A stretch of 35,199 nucleotides of DNA from Azonexaceae bacterium. Its GTDB lineage: Bacteria > Pseudomonadota > Gammaproteobacteria > Burkholderiales > Rhodocyclaceae. Within the stretch, counting starts at the first letter, position 1, and each line of letters opens with the position of its first letter. The stretch is taken from positions 1 to 35,199 of the forward strand of contig SSSZ01000041.1 of the NCBI GenBank assembly GCA_009469675.1, given 5' to 3'. Of the stretch, positions 25,591-33,230 are shown piece after piece. The notes under the pieces are model-generated. The model did not search any database. It saw only the letters and a list, made by a program, of their open reading frames with translations, and was not told the DNA's origin. Both the position numbers and the translations under genes were made by a program.

Positions 25591-28317
25591 TCACGCCGCC
25601 TGGGCTTCGCCCGCGGCTTCTCGTGCAGCCAGTCGCTTGATGTCGGGAAGGCAGGAACCGCAATAGGTTCCGCATTTGAGTTTGTCTTGCATGGCGGTGA
25701 GTGTACTCCCGGCGTCGAGTTCCGCTTTGATCTGCGCAAGACTTACGTCGGCGCATTTGCAGACGATCTCCCGGGGCGCCACGCCGACCGGCGGCGTGGC
25801 GCTGGGGGCGAGGGCGTAGCGGATGAGGCTGGCGTCGAGTTCGTCTTCTGCCATGGCCTCCTTGAGCCAAGCCAGGGCCAGGCATTCGCCGGCGAGGCGG
25901 ACGCCCAGCAGGCGGCCGTTTTCGGCAATGGCCTTCTTGGCGATGCCGCGCTTGGGATCGGCGAAGACGATGGCGCCGGCCTCGCCGTCGAGGCCGAAGA
26001 GGTGGTCGATGGCGGCCAGACTGCCGGCTTCCGGCAGCGGCCAGGTGGTGGCGGCGCGAAACACGACGAGGGGGCTGGATCGGCCGTAGAGGCCCAGGGC
26101 GGCGTAGGGAAAGGCATCGAGCAGGGGGCGGGCGCGTTCCTGCAGAGCCAGGGCGGCCTCGACGTCGGCGCAGCGGCGGACGACGGCGAGGGGATAGGGC
26201 AGATCGGCCTTTTCCACCTGCACGGCGGCGTGTTTGAGTTCGGGCTGGGCGGAAAGCGGGTCGCAGGCGGCGGGCATCAGGGCGTTGGCGCCGGGACTGC
26301 TCAAGAAGCGGCTGCCCCAGTGCATGGGCAGCCAGGCTCGGCCCCGCTTGAGGCCGGCCGTCTCGACGGCGGGCAGGAAGATTTCGCCGCGCCCGTTGAC
26401 GACGCGCACGATGTCGCCGCTTTCCAGGCCGCGATGGCGCAGGTCGCAGGGGTGCATGGCGATGGTCGCCTGGTCGTCGAGGTTGAACAGCCGCGGCACC
26501 AGCCCGGTCCGGCTCATGCCGTGCCAGTGATCGCGCAGGCGGCCGGTGAGCAGGCTGATGGGGCGGGAGACGTCGGTCTGGTCGGCGCTGCCGCGATGGA
26601 CGACGGGGACGAAACGAGCCCGGCCGTCGGCAGTGGCGAAGACCCCGTCGGCGTAGAGACGCTGGCGGCCGGCGCTGGCCCCCGCGGGATACGGCCATTG
26701 CTGCGGTCCGGCCTGGTCGAGGCGGTCGTAGGACAGGCCGGTGATGTCGAGATCGCGGCCGCGGGTGCTTTCCCGGTGTTCGGCGAAGATGGCGGCGGGT
26801 TCGGCGTAGGGAAAAAGCCGCCCGGCGCCGTCGTGGCCGAGGGCGACCCCCAGCCGGTGGGCGAAGTCCACGGCGATGCGCCAGTCGGGGCGGGCTTCAC
26901 CGGGGGCCGGAATGGCGGCGCGGACGCGGGAGATGCGCCGTTCGGAATTGGTCACCGTACCGTCTTTTTCGCCCCAGGTGGTTGCCGGCAGCAGGAGATC
27001 GGCGTAGGCCGCCGTCTCGGTATTGCCCACGGCCTCCTGGAGGACGACGAATTCGGCGGCGTTGAGGGCAGCCCGCACTTCGCCTTGGTGGGGAAGCGAA
27101 TGGGCGGGATTGGTGCAGGCGATCCACACGGCCTTGATTTCACCGCTGGCCAGGGCCTGGAACAACTCCACCGCCGGCCGGCCCGGCCGCGCCGGTACGA
27201 AGGGAACCCCCCAGAAGCGGGCCATTTCGGCGCGGTCGGCGGGATCGGCCAGATCCCGGTGGGCCGACAGGAGATTGGCCAGGCCACCGACCTCCCGCCC
27301 GCCCATGGCGTTGGGCTGGCCGGTGAGGGAAAACGGCCCAGCACCAGGCTTGCCGATCTGGCCGGTGGCGAGGTGCAGGTGGATCAGCGCGGCGTTGTTG
27401 TCGCTCCCCTGGACCGACTGGTTGAGGCCCTGGCAGTAGAGGGACAGGGGCGCCGCGGCGGTGCCGAACCAGCGGGCGGCCGTGACGATATCGGCGGCGG
27501 GCAGGCCGCATATCTCGGCGGCCGCGGCGGGGGTGAAAGCGCCGACGACGGCGGCCAGGTCCTCGAAGCCGCTGGTATGGGCGGCGATGTAGTCCCGATC
27601 CACCCGATTTTCGCCGAGCAGGACGTGCAACATCGCGTTGTACAACGCGATGTCGGTGCCGGGCCGCAGGGGCAGGTGAAGGTCGGCGATGGCGGCGGTT
27701 TCGCTGCGCCGGGGGTCGATGACGACGATCTTCAAATCCGGGTTCCTGGCCCGGGCGTCCTCGATGCGGCGAAAGACGATGGGGTGGGCGACGGCCGGGT
27801 TGGCGCCGGCGATCAGGATGAGGCTGGCGCAATCGAGGTCGGCATAGCAACAGGGTGGAGCGTCGGCACCGAGGGTCCGCTTGTAGCCGGCGACGGCCGA
27901 GGACATGCAGAGCCGCGAGTTGGTGTCGACGTTGTTGGTGCCGATCAGGCCCTTGGCCAGCTTGTTGAAGACGTAGTAGTCCTCACTCAGCAGTTGGCCG
28001 GAAAGGTAGAAGGCGACGGAATCCGGGCCGTGGGCGCGGATGATTTCGGCAAAACGGCCGGCGGCGTGGTCCAGGGCGTCGTTCCAGGGCAGTTGCCGGC
28101 CGGGTCGGCCGCGGGGAGTCCGCAGTTCCGGATAAAGCAGGCGTTGATCGGGGCGCGCCGTCAGGTGCAAGGTGGCGCCCTTGGTGCACAGCCGGCCGAA
28201 GTTGGCGGGGTGGTCCGGATCGCCGCGCACGCCGGTGATGCGGCCACCGTCGCTGGTGACGATGACGCCGCAGCCGACGCCGCAGTAACAGCAGGTAGTT
28301 GGGGTTTCTCGTGCCAT
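25591..28317 (-). CDS. nasA: Assimilatory nitrate reductase catalytic subunit
   Basis: A 908-residue molybdopterin enzyme that reduces nitrate to nitrite in the cytoplasm. The N-terminal [4Fe-4S] motif uses C9, C12, C16 and C44 (CCYCGVGCG and GRLCTKG). The molybdenum ligand is C137 in NSRLCMSSAVAGY, the typical Nap/Nas pattern. The C-terminus carries an extra BFD-like [2Fe-2S] domain (CKC at 853-855, CGTYCGSC at 882-889), as in NasA/NasC-type enzymes that take electrons from NADH reductase, ferredoxin or flavodoxin. No separate electron-transfer subunit is encoded in this window. No Tat signal is seen. The start has a GGAG site. It has its own sigma-54 promoter and NtrC dyad, separate from nirB. 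It is called nasC in P. aeruginosa. Confidence 0.96.
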   Translation of the reverse strand: MARETPTTCCYCGVGCGVIVTSDGGRITGVRGDPDHPANFGRLCTKGATLHLTARPDQRLLYPELRTPRGRPGRQLPWNDALDHAAGRFAEIIRAHGPDSVAFYLSGQLLSEDYYVFNKLAKGLIGTNNVDTNSRLCMSSAVAGYKRTLGADAPPCCYADLDCASLILIAGANPAVAHPIVFRRIEDARARNPDLKIVVIDPRRSETAAIADLHLPLRPGTDIALYNAMLHVLLGENRVDRDYIAAHTSGFEDLAAVVGAFTPAAAAEICGLPAADIVTAARWFGTAAAPLSLYCQGLNQSVQGSDNNAALIHLHLATGQIGKPGAGPFSLTGQPNAMGGREVGGLANLLSAHRDLADPADRAEMARFWGVPFVPARPGRPAVELFQALASGEIKAVWIACTNPAHSLPHQGEVRAALNAAEFVVLQEAVGNTETAAYADLLLPATTWGEKDGTVTNSERRISRVRAAIPAPGEARPDWRIAVDFAHRLGVALGHDGAGRLFPYAEPAAIFAEHRESTRGRDLDITGLSYDRLDQAGPQQWPYPAGASAGRQRLYADGVFATADGRARFVPVVHRGSADQTDVSRPISLLTGRLRDHWHGMSRTGLVPRLFNLDDQATIAMHPCDLRHRGLESGDIVRVVNGRGEIFLPAVETAGLKRGRAWLPMHWGSRFLSSPGANALMPAACDPLSAQPELKHAAVQVEKADLPYPLAVVRRCADVEAALALQERARPLLDAFPYAALGLYGRSSPLVVFRAATTWPLPEAGSLAAIDHLFGLDGEAGAIVFADPKRGIAKKAIAENGRLLGVRLAGECLALAWLKEAMAEDELDASLIRYALAPSATPPVGVAPREIVCKCADVSLAQIKAELDAGSTLTAMQDKLKCGTYCGSCLPDIKRLAAREAAGEAQAA

Positions 28318-28340
28318 GGCTTTTTCTCCACCCTGCTTTC

Positions 28341-28356
28341 AGCAACGGGCGTGCCA
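28341..28356 (-). promoter_or_regulatory. Sigma-54 (-24/-12) promoter of the nitrate reductase gene
   Basis: Minus strand TGGCAC-GCCCG-TTGCT matches the sigma-54 consensus exactly. The predicted start is near 28330, leaving a leader of only about a dozen bases before the ATG at 28317. This leaves little room for leader-RNA attenuation, unlike nirB. Confidence 0.88.
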
Positions 28357-28397
28357 TCACGACGAATCAATAACTTAGGGAAATATTTTCGGCCGCC

Positions 28398-28436
28398 GCC
28401 GCCTCCGGCGCACCAGCACGGTGCGCCGGAGGCGGC
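28398..28436 (-). terminator. sspB terminator-like hairpin containing an NtrC dyad
   Basis: A perfect 17-base-pair stem with a five-base loop starts ten bases after the sspB stop. It is followed on the minus strand by GGCGGCCGAAAATATTT rather than a clean T-run. Its apex is GCACC-AGCAC-GGTGC (28410-28424), the NtrC consensus core, centred about 87 bases upstream of the predicted nitrate reductase start. Confidence 0.7.
28410..28424 (-). promoter_or_regulatory. NtrC-type enhancer site upstream of nitrate reductase
   Basis: GCACC-AGCAC-GGTGC is a perfect five-plus-five dyad with the five-base spacer expected for NtrC. It is centred about 87 bases upstream of the predicted sigma-54 start, almost the same geometry as the nirB site (about 89). 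Confidence 0.7.
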
Positions 28437-28445
28437 ATCCGGCGC

Positions 28446-28889
28446 CTACTTGATGCGTTGCAGCTTGGGGCGCCCGCCGTCGGGGCGGGGCGATTCCGGC
28501 GGCTCGTCACCTTGCGGTGCCGGGCGGTCGAGGACGGGCACCGGTTCGTGCCCCGGCTGGGCGGGCAAGGCGCCGTCGGAACCGACTTCGAAGGCCATGC
28601 CGGCGCCGTTTTCCCGGGCGTAGATGGCGGCGACCTGCTCGATGGGCACCGAGAGCTCCCGGGCGACGCCGCCGAAACGGGCCTGGAACTCGACCAGTTC
28701 GTTGCCGATGGCGAGTTTGTTGGTGGCGTCGGGGCCGACGTTGAGGACGATCTGGCCGTCCCGCACGAATTCCCTGGGGACGCGGGTGCGCCCGTCGACG
28801 ACAACGGCCAGGTAGGGCGTGAAGCCGTTGTCGCAGCACCATTCCCAGATGGCGCGCAGAAGGTAGGGTTTGGTGGACGGGAGATCCAT
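28446..28889 (-). CDS. sspB: Stringent starvation protein B, ClpXP adaptor
   Basis: A 147-residue protein that delivers ssrA-tagged peptides to ClpXP. The conserved core (about 5-105) is visible: TKPYLLRAIWEWCCDNGFTP, then YLAVVVDGRTRVP, DGQIVLNVGP and the segment VEFQARFGG. After a Pro/Asp-rich flexible linker the protein ends in RPKLQRIK, resembling the ClpX-tethering tail of SspB (a basic, hydrophobic terminal motif). The length is normal. It lies four bases after sspA, so the two form an operon. A perfect hairpin follows its stop. Confidence 0.94.
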   Translation of the reverse strand: MDLPSTKPYLLRAIWEWCCDNGFTPYLAVVVDGRTRVPREFVRDGQIVLNVGPDATNKLAIGNELVEFQARFGGVARELSVPIEQVAAIYARENGAGMAFEVGSDGALPAQPGHEPVPVLDRPAPQGDEPPESPRPDGGRPKLQRIK

Positions 28890-28893
28890 CGCC

Positions 28894-29490
28894 TTACTTG
28901 CGCATGGCCTTTTCGGAAGGCGTCAGGGCATCGATGAAGCCCTGGCGGGTGAAGATGCGCTCGGCGTACTTCATGAGCGGCGCTGCGGCCTTGCCCAGGT
29001 CGATGTTGTAGTGGTCGAGACGCCAGAGGAGCGGCGCGATGGCCACGTCGAGCATGGAGAATTCGTCCCCCAGCATGAATTTCTGCTTGCTGAAGATGGG
29101 CACGATTTCGGTCAGGCGGGCGCGGATTTCCTGGCGGGCCTTGTCGGCAGCCTTGAGGTTCTTCTCGATCGGCTCGATATGGGCAAAGATTTCGCGCTCC
29201 ATGCCGACCAGAAGCTGCCGGGCCCGGGCCCGCATGATGGGGTCGGCGGGCATGAGCTGCGGATGGGGAAAGCGCTCGTCGATATATTCATTGATGATGT
29301 TCGGCTCGAAGAGGATGAGATCCCGTTCCACCAGCACCGGCACGCGGTTGTGCGGGTTGATGACGGCCAGATCCTCCGGCTTGTTGAACATGTCGACATC
29401 GATGACCTGGAAATCCATGCCCTTCTCGTAAAGGACGATGCGGCAGCGATGGGAAAAGGGGCAGGTGGTGCCCGAATAGAGGTTCATCAT
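28894..29490 (-). CDS. sspA: Stringent starvation protein A (glutathione transferase-like)
   Basis: A 198-residue glutathione S-transferase-fold protein that binds RNA polymerase and modulates stationary-phase and stress transcription in other bacteria. The thioredoxin-like N-terminal domain (MNLYSGTTCPFSHRCRIVLY) and the helical C-terminal domain (about 85-195) are recognisable. NKPEDLAVINPHNRVPVLVE is the typical SspA stretch. Two adjacent Met codons (29490 and 29487) could start it; an AAGG sequence lies upstream. It follows the petABC terminator and is cotranscribed with sspB. Confidence 0.95.
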   Translation of the reverse strand: MMNLYSGTTCPFSHRCRIVLYEKGMDFQVIDVDMFNKPEDLAVINPHNRVPVLVERDLILFEPNIINEYIDERFPHPQLMPADPIMRARARQLLVGMEREIFAHIEPIEKNLKAADKARQEIRARLTEIVPIFSKQKFMLGDEFSMLDVAIAPLLWRLDHYNIDLGKAAAPLMKYAERIFTRQGFIDALTPSEKAMRK

Positions 29491-29504
29491 TGGCTTTAAC
29501 CTTC

Positions 29505-29548
29505 AAAAAACGATTCGGCACCGGGAGCCGAAAAGGCGCCCGATGCCG
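29505..29548 (-). terminator. Intrinsic terminator of petABC
   Basis: On the minus strand a ten-base-pair stem (CGGCATCGGG with CCCGGTGCCG, one wobble) encloses an inner GCC/GGC stem. It is followed within five bases by six Ts. It lies about 20 bases after the petC stop and 15 bases before sspA, so it ends the cytochrome bc1 transcript. Confidence 0.82.
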
Positions 29549-29568
29549 CATTCCAATCCGGAAACGGA

Positions 29569-30276
29569 TCAGTGAATGTCTTTCCAGTATTCCTTCTTCA
29601 GGGCGTAGGCCACGACGAAGAGCAGTGCCAGGAAAGCGATGACACCGTAACCCAGGGTCTTGCGGAATTCCTGCTGGGGCTCGGCCATCCAGACGAGGAA
29701 GCCGACCAGATCGGAAACCGCCTTGTCGTAGTCGGCCGGCGACAGCTTGCCGGGGACTTCGAGCTTCAGCTTGTGATCCTCACCCATCACCTGGGTGCCC
29801 TGCAGTTCCCACAGGATGTGCGGCATGCCGACGTTGTCGAACGCAACGTTGTTCCAGCCGGTCGGCCGCTTGTCATCCTTGTAGAAGGTGCGCAGGTAGG
29901 TGTAGAGCCAATCGGCACCGGAACCCATTTCCGAGGCCCGAGCCCGGGCGATCACGGTGAGGTCCGGAGGTGCGGCGCCGAACCAGGCCTTCTGCTCGTC
30001 GGTGCGGGCGGCCACCCGCATCAACTCGCCGATCTTGTCGGCCGTGAACATCAGGTTGTCCTTGACCTGTTGCTCGGAGAGGCCGAGTTCGGTCAGGTTC
30101 TTGTAGCGCATGTAGGACGCGCCGTGACAGTTCAGGCAGTAATTCACGAAAAGCTTGGCGCCATTTTGCAGCCCCGCCTTGTCGCTCACCGATCCCGGCC
30201 AGGTATCCAGGTGCACCCCGCCGCTGGCAAACGCCATGAGTGGCGCAAAAAGCAATGCCGTCAGGAATTTTTTCAT
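29569..30276 (-). CDS. petC: Cytochrome c1 of the bc1 complex
   Basis: A 235-residue cytochrome c1. A signal peptide (MKKFLTALLFAPLMAFA) directs it to the periplasmic face. The haem motif CLNCH (C47, C50, H51) binds haem c, and a C-terminal transmembrane helix (VIAFLALLFVVAYALKKEYW) anchors it. The MPHILWELQG segment probably supplies the axial Met. The ATG at 30276 is preferred because GAGG lies nine bases before it and the signal peptide starts there. An in-frame ATG at 30291 overlaps the petB stop as ATGA and would add five residues. It is the last gene of petABC, translationally linked to petB. Confidence 0.95.
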   Translation of the reverse strand: MKKFLTALLFAPLMAFASGGVHLDTWPGSVSDKAGLQNGAKLFVNYCLNCHGASYMRYKNLTELGLSEQQVKDNLMFTADKIGELMRVAARTDEQKAWFGAAPPDLTVIARARASEMGSGADWLYTYLRTFYKDDKRPTGWNNVAFDNVGMPHILWELQGTQVMGEDHKLKLEVPGKLSPADYDKAVSDLVGFLVWMAEPQQEFRKTLGYGVIAFLALLFVVAYALKKEYWKDIH

Positions 30277-30287
30277 TTTCTCGATCC

Positions 30288-31589
30288 TCATTTCATCGTC
30301 ACGCGATCGGGCACGGCCTTGAATTTGTCCATGCGGGACCACCAAGGCATAGCCAGGAAGAAGCCGAAGTAGAACAGCGTGCACACCTGGGAAATCTTCT
30401 CGCCCCAGAAGGACGGGGGTTGGGTTCCGAGGTAGCCGAGGATGAAGAAGCAGATCACGAAAATGGTGAGCATGGTCTTGTAGATCGGGCCGCGGTAGCG
30501 GATCGACTTGACCGGGCTGCGGTCGAGCCAGGGCAAGAAGGCGAAGATCACAACCGAGGCGCCCATGCCGACCACACCCCAGAACTTGGCTTCGAGGCCG
30601 AAGAAGTTCCAGACCATGGCGCGCAGCACCGAGTAGTAGGGCGTGAAGTACCAGACCGGGGCGATGTGGGGCGGTGTCTTGAGCGGGTCGGCCGGGAAGA
30701 AGTTGTTGTATTCCAGGAAGTAGCCGCCGCCCTCGGGGGCGAAGAACATCACTGCCGAGAAGACGATGAGGAAGACCACCACGCCGACGATGTCCTTCAC
30801 CGTGTAGTACGGATGGAAGGGGATGCCGTCGCGGGGAATGCCGTTCTCGTCCTTGTTCGCCTTGATCTCGACGCCATCCGGGTTGTTGGAGCCGGTTTCA
30901 TGCAGCGCCAGGACGTGGGCGGCGACGAGACCGAGCAGCACCAGCGGGAAGGCGATGACGTGGAAGGCGAAGAAGCGGTTCAAGGTGGCGTCGCCGACCA
31001 CGAAGTCGCCGCGGATGATGATCGACAGATCCTGACCGACCAAGGGAATGGCCGAGAACAGGTTGACGATGACCTGGGCGCCCCAGAAGGACATCTGGCC
31101 CCAGGGCAGCAGGTAGCCGAAGAAGGCTTCGCCCATCAGGCAGAGGAAGATGCCGACGCCGAACAGCCAGGTCAATTCACGGGGCTTGCGGTAGGAACCG
31201 TAGAGCAGGCCGCGGAAAATGTGCAGGTAGACGACGATGAAGAAGGCCGACGCACCGGTCGAATGCATATAGCGGATGAGCCAGCCGCCCGGCACGTCGC
31301 GCATGATGTACTCGACGCTGGCGAAGGCCACCGGCACGCCGTTGGCGTTGAGCGCTGCATCCGGCTTGTAGTGCATGACCAGGAAGATGCCGGTGACGAT
31401 CTGGATGACCAGCACGAGCAGGGCCAGGGAGCCGAAGAAGTACCAGAAATTGAAATTCTTGGGGGCGTAGTATTCCGAGAGGTGGCCCTTCCACATGGAA
31501 GTCGCCGGGAAGCGGGCATCGACCCACTCCAGCAGATTGCCGCCCAGGGAACCGTCGGATTTGTATTTTTCGAAATTGCCAGCAGCCAT
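30288..31589 (-). CDS. petB: Cytochrome b of the bc1 complex
   Basis: A 433-residue integral membrane protein with eight or nine hydrophobic helices that carries both b haems. Helix B haem ligands are H109 and H123; helix D ligands are H210 and H225, one residue further apart than in mitochondrial cytochrome b. The Qo-site motif reads PVWY (APVWYFTPYY) rather than PEWY, a variant known from some beta- and gammaproteobacteria such as Rubrivivax. The length and C-terminal helix are typical of the proteobacterial enzyme. It begins three bases after petA with a GGGAG ribosome-binding site. Confidence 0.97.
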   Translation of the reverse strand: MAAGNFEKYKSDGSLGGNLLEWVDARFPATSMWKGHLSEYYAPKNFNFWYFFGSLALLVLVIQIVTGIFLVMHYKPDAALNANGVPVAFASVEYIMRDVPGGWLIRYMHSTGASAFFIVVYLHIFRGLLYGSYRKPRELTWLFGVGIFLCLMGEAFFGYLLPWGQMSFWGAQVIVNLFSAIPLVGQDLSIIIRGDFVVGDATLNRFFAFHVIAFPLVLLGLVAAHVLALHETGSNNPDGVEIKANKDENGIPRDGIPFHPYYTVKDIVGVVVFLIVFSAVMFFAPEGGGYFLEYNNFFPADPLKTPPHIAPVWYFTPYYSVLRAMVWNFFGLEAKFWGVVGMGASVVIFAFLPWLDRSPVKSIRYRGPIYKTMLTIFVICFFILGYLGTQPPSFWGEKISQVCTLFYFGFFLAMPWWSRMDKFKAVPDRVTMK

Positions 31590-31592
31590 TTC

Positions 31593-32189
31593 TTATGCTC
31601 CCTTCTTGTCTTCGCCGATCAGGATACGGGTATCGGTGAGATACACGTGCGGCGGGACTTCGAGGTTGTCCGGAGCCGGCTTGTTCTTATAGACGCGGCC
31701 GGCGAAGTCGAAGGTGGAACCGTGGCAGGGGCAGAGGAAGCCGCCCATCCAGTCGCCGCCCATGCCCTCTTCCGCGCCCTTTTTGAACTTGGAGGAGGGG
31801 GAACAGCCGAGGTGGGTACAGATGCCGACCACCACCATGATCTCCGGTTTGATCGAGCGGGTGTCGTTCTTGCAGTACTCGGGCTGCATCTTTTTGTCGG
31901 ACTTGGGATCGGCGACGGCGTCGGCAAGCTTGGGCAGCGTTTCCAGCATGTCCTTGTTGCGATTGATGATCCACACCGGTTTGCCGCGCCATTCGACGGT
32001 CATCATCTGGCCCGGTTCGAGCTTGCTGATGTCGACCTCGACCGGTGCGCCGGCCGCCTTGGCACGTTCTGACGGCAACAGGCTGGACACGAACGGAACG
32101 AGCGCCGCAACAGCTCCGGCCCCGCCCACGGCCGCGGTGGCGACGACGAGACGCCGTCTTCCGCAGTCCATTTTTCCTTCATTGCTCAT
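31593..32189 (-). CDS. petA: Rieske iron-sulfur subunit of the bc1 complex
   Basis: A 198-residue protein with a twin-arginine signal (CGRRRLVVATAAVGGAG) whose hydrophobic stretch remains as the membrane anchor. The [2Fe-2S] ligands are C124-H126 in CTHLGC and C153/H156 in CPCHGS; C129 and C155 form the usual disulfide. The length is normal. It accepts electrons from quinol at the Qo site and passes them to cytochrome c1. It is the first gene of petABC, about 43 bases downstream of the predicted transcript start, with no strong Shine-Dalgarno sequence. Confidence 0.96.
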   Translation of the reverse strand: MSNEGKMDCGRRRLVVATAAVGGAGAVAALVPFVSSLLPSERAKAAGAPVEVDISKLEPGQMMTVEWRGKPVWIINRNKDMLETLPKLADAVADPKSDKKMQPEYCKNDTRSIKPEIMVVVGICTHLGCSPSSKFKKGAEEGMGGDWMGGFLCPCHGSTFDFAGRVYKNKPAPDNLEVPPHVYLTDTRILIGEDKKGA

Positions 32190-32239
32190 ATGGCAGACCC
32201 CTAAACGGATTAAGTAGTTGGGATTGAATCAAACTTATA

Positions 32240-32245
32240 ATTATA
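32240..32245 (-). promoter_or_regulatory. Likely -10 element of the petABC promoter
   Basis: Minus strand TATAAT, a perfect vegetative -10 hexamer, lies in the 97-base gap between recR and petA. A weak -35 candidate (TTCTAT) stands 17 bases upstream. It is the only AT-rich patch in the gap. The predicted start would be near 32232. Confidence 0.6.
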
Positions 32246-32286
32246 CGCGAAGCGGCGACCCGATAGAAGCCGCCCCGCCGTTCTCC

Positions 32287-32889
32287 TCATGTCTGACAAA
32301 CGCGCCGCTCGCGCAGGGCTTGCGCTAGCGTACCACTATCGACGTACTCCAGTTCGCCGCCCACCGGCACGCCCCGGGCGATGCGGGTGACGCTCACGCC
32401 CGAAGGCTTCAAGAGGGCCGTGATGTAGTGCGCGGTGGCCTCGCCCTCGTTGGTGAAATTGGTCGCCAGGACCACTTCCTTGACCACCCCATCCTGCGCC
32501 CTCGCCAGCAGGCGCTCCAGACCGAGCTCCCGCGGGCCGCAGCCGTCGAGGGGCGATATCCGCCCCATCAACACGTAGTAGAGACCCTGGAAGGCGTGGG
32601 TCTGTTCCATCATGTTCATGTCGACCGGGCTTTCGACCACGCAGAGCACCGTGGGATCACGCCGCGGCGAGGCGCAGCGCTCGCAGATTTCGCTTTCGGC
32701 AAAGTTGTTGCAGCGCTGGCAGTGCTGCAAAGCCTGCAGGGCCCGCCCCACAGCCTCGCCCAGCCGGGCGGCCCCCGAACGATCGTGCTGAAGCAGGTGG
32801 TAGGCCATGCGCTGGGCCGATTTGGGGCCGACCCCGGGCAGACAGCGCAGGGCCTCGATGAGCGCTTCCAGGCTCGTCGGAGTCGACAC
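32287..32889 (-). CDS. recR: Recombination mediator RecR
   Basis: A 200-residue protein that acts with RecF and RecO to load RecA on gapped DNA. The helix-hairpin-helix region ([20 protein letters not shown]) is followed by the zinc site (C57, C60, C69, C72) and a Toprim domain ([16 protein letters not shown]). The Walker B-like [16 protein letters not shown] and C-terminal [16 protein letters not shown] follow. Full length, with no oddities. It starts five bases after ybaB and ends the dnaX-ybaB-recR unit. Confidence 0.97.
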   Translation of the reverse strand: MSTPTSLEALIEALRCLPGVGPKSAQRMAYHLLQHDRSGAARLGEAVGRALQALQHCQRCNNFAESEICERCASPRRDPTVLCVVESPVDMNMMEQTHAFQGLYYVLMGRISPLDGCGPRELGLERLLARAQDGVVKEVVLATNFTNEGEATAHYITALLKPSGVSVTRIARGVPVGGELEYVDSGTLAQALRERRVCQT

Positions 32890-32894
32890 TTGGC

Positions 32895-33218
32895 TCAGAA
32901 GGGCAGCTTGAATCCGGGGGGAAGGTTCAGTCCGGCGGTAAAGCCGGCCATTTTTTCCTGGGACAGCGCCTCGCCCCGGCGGACGGCGTCGTTGAGCGCG
33001 GCGGCGACGAGGTCTTCGAGCATTTCCCGGTCGTCCATCACCGAGGGATCGATGCTGACCCGCCGCACGGCATGGGCGCAGGTCATCACCACCTTGACCA
33101 TGCCGGCGCCGGCCTGGCCTTCGACTTCGGTCTGGGCCAGCTGCTCCTGCGCCTTTTTCATGTTTTCCTGCATCATCTGGGCCTGTTTCATCAGCCCAGC
33201 GATTCCACCTTTCATCAT
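32895..33218 (-). CDS. ybaB: YbaB/EbfC nucleoid-associated protein
   Basis: A 107-residue DNA-binding dimer of the YbaB/EbfC family. The N-terminal amphipathic helix ([24 protein letters not shown], read in two parts) and the core [20 protein letters not shown] are typical. The C-terminus [18 protein letters not shown] is a family hallmark. It lies between dnaX and recR, as in most proteobacteria, 12 bases after dnaX. Confidence 0.96.
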   Translation of the reverse strand: MMKGGIAGLMKQAQMMQENMKKAQEQLAQTEVEGQAGAGMVKVVMTCAHAVRRVSIDPSVMDDREMLEDLVAAALNDAVRRGEALSQEKMAGFTAGLNLPPGFKLPF

Positions 33219-33230
33219 GTCACTTCTCCG

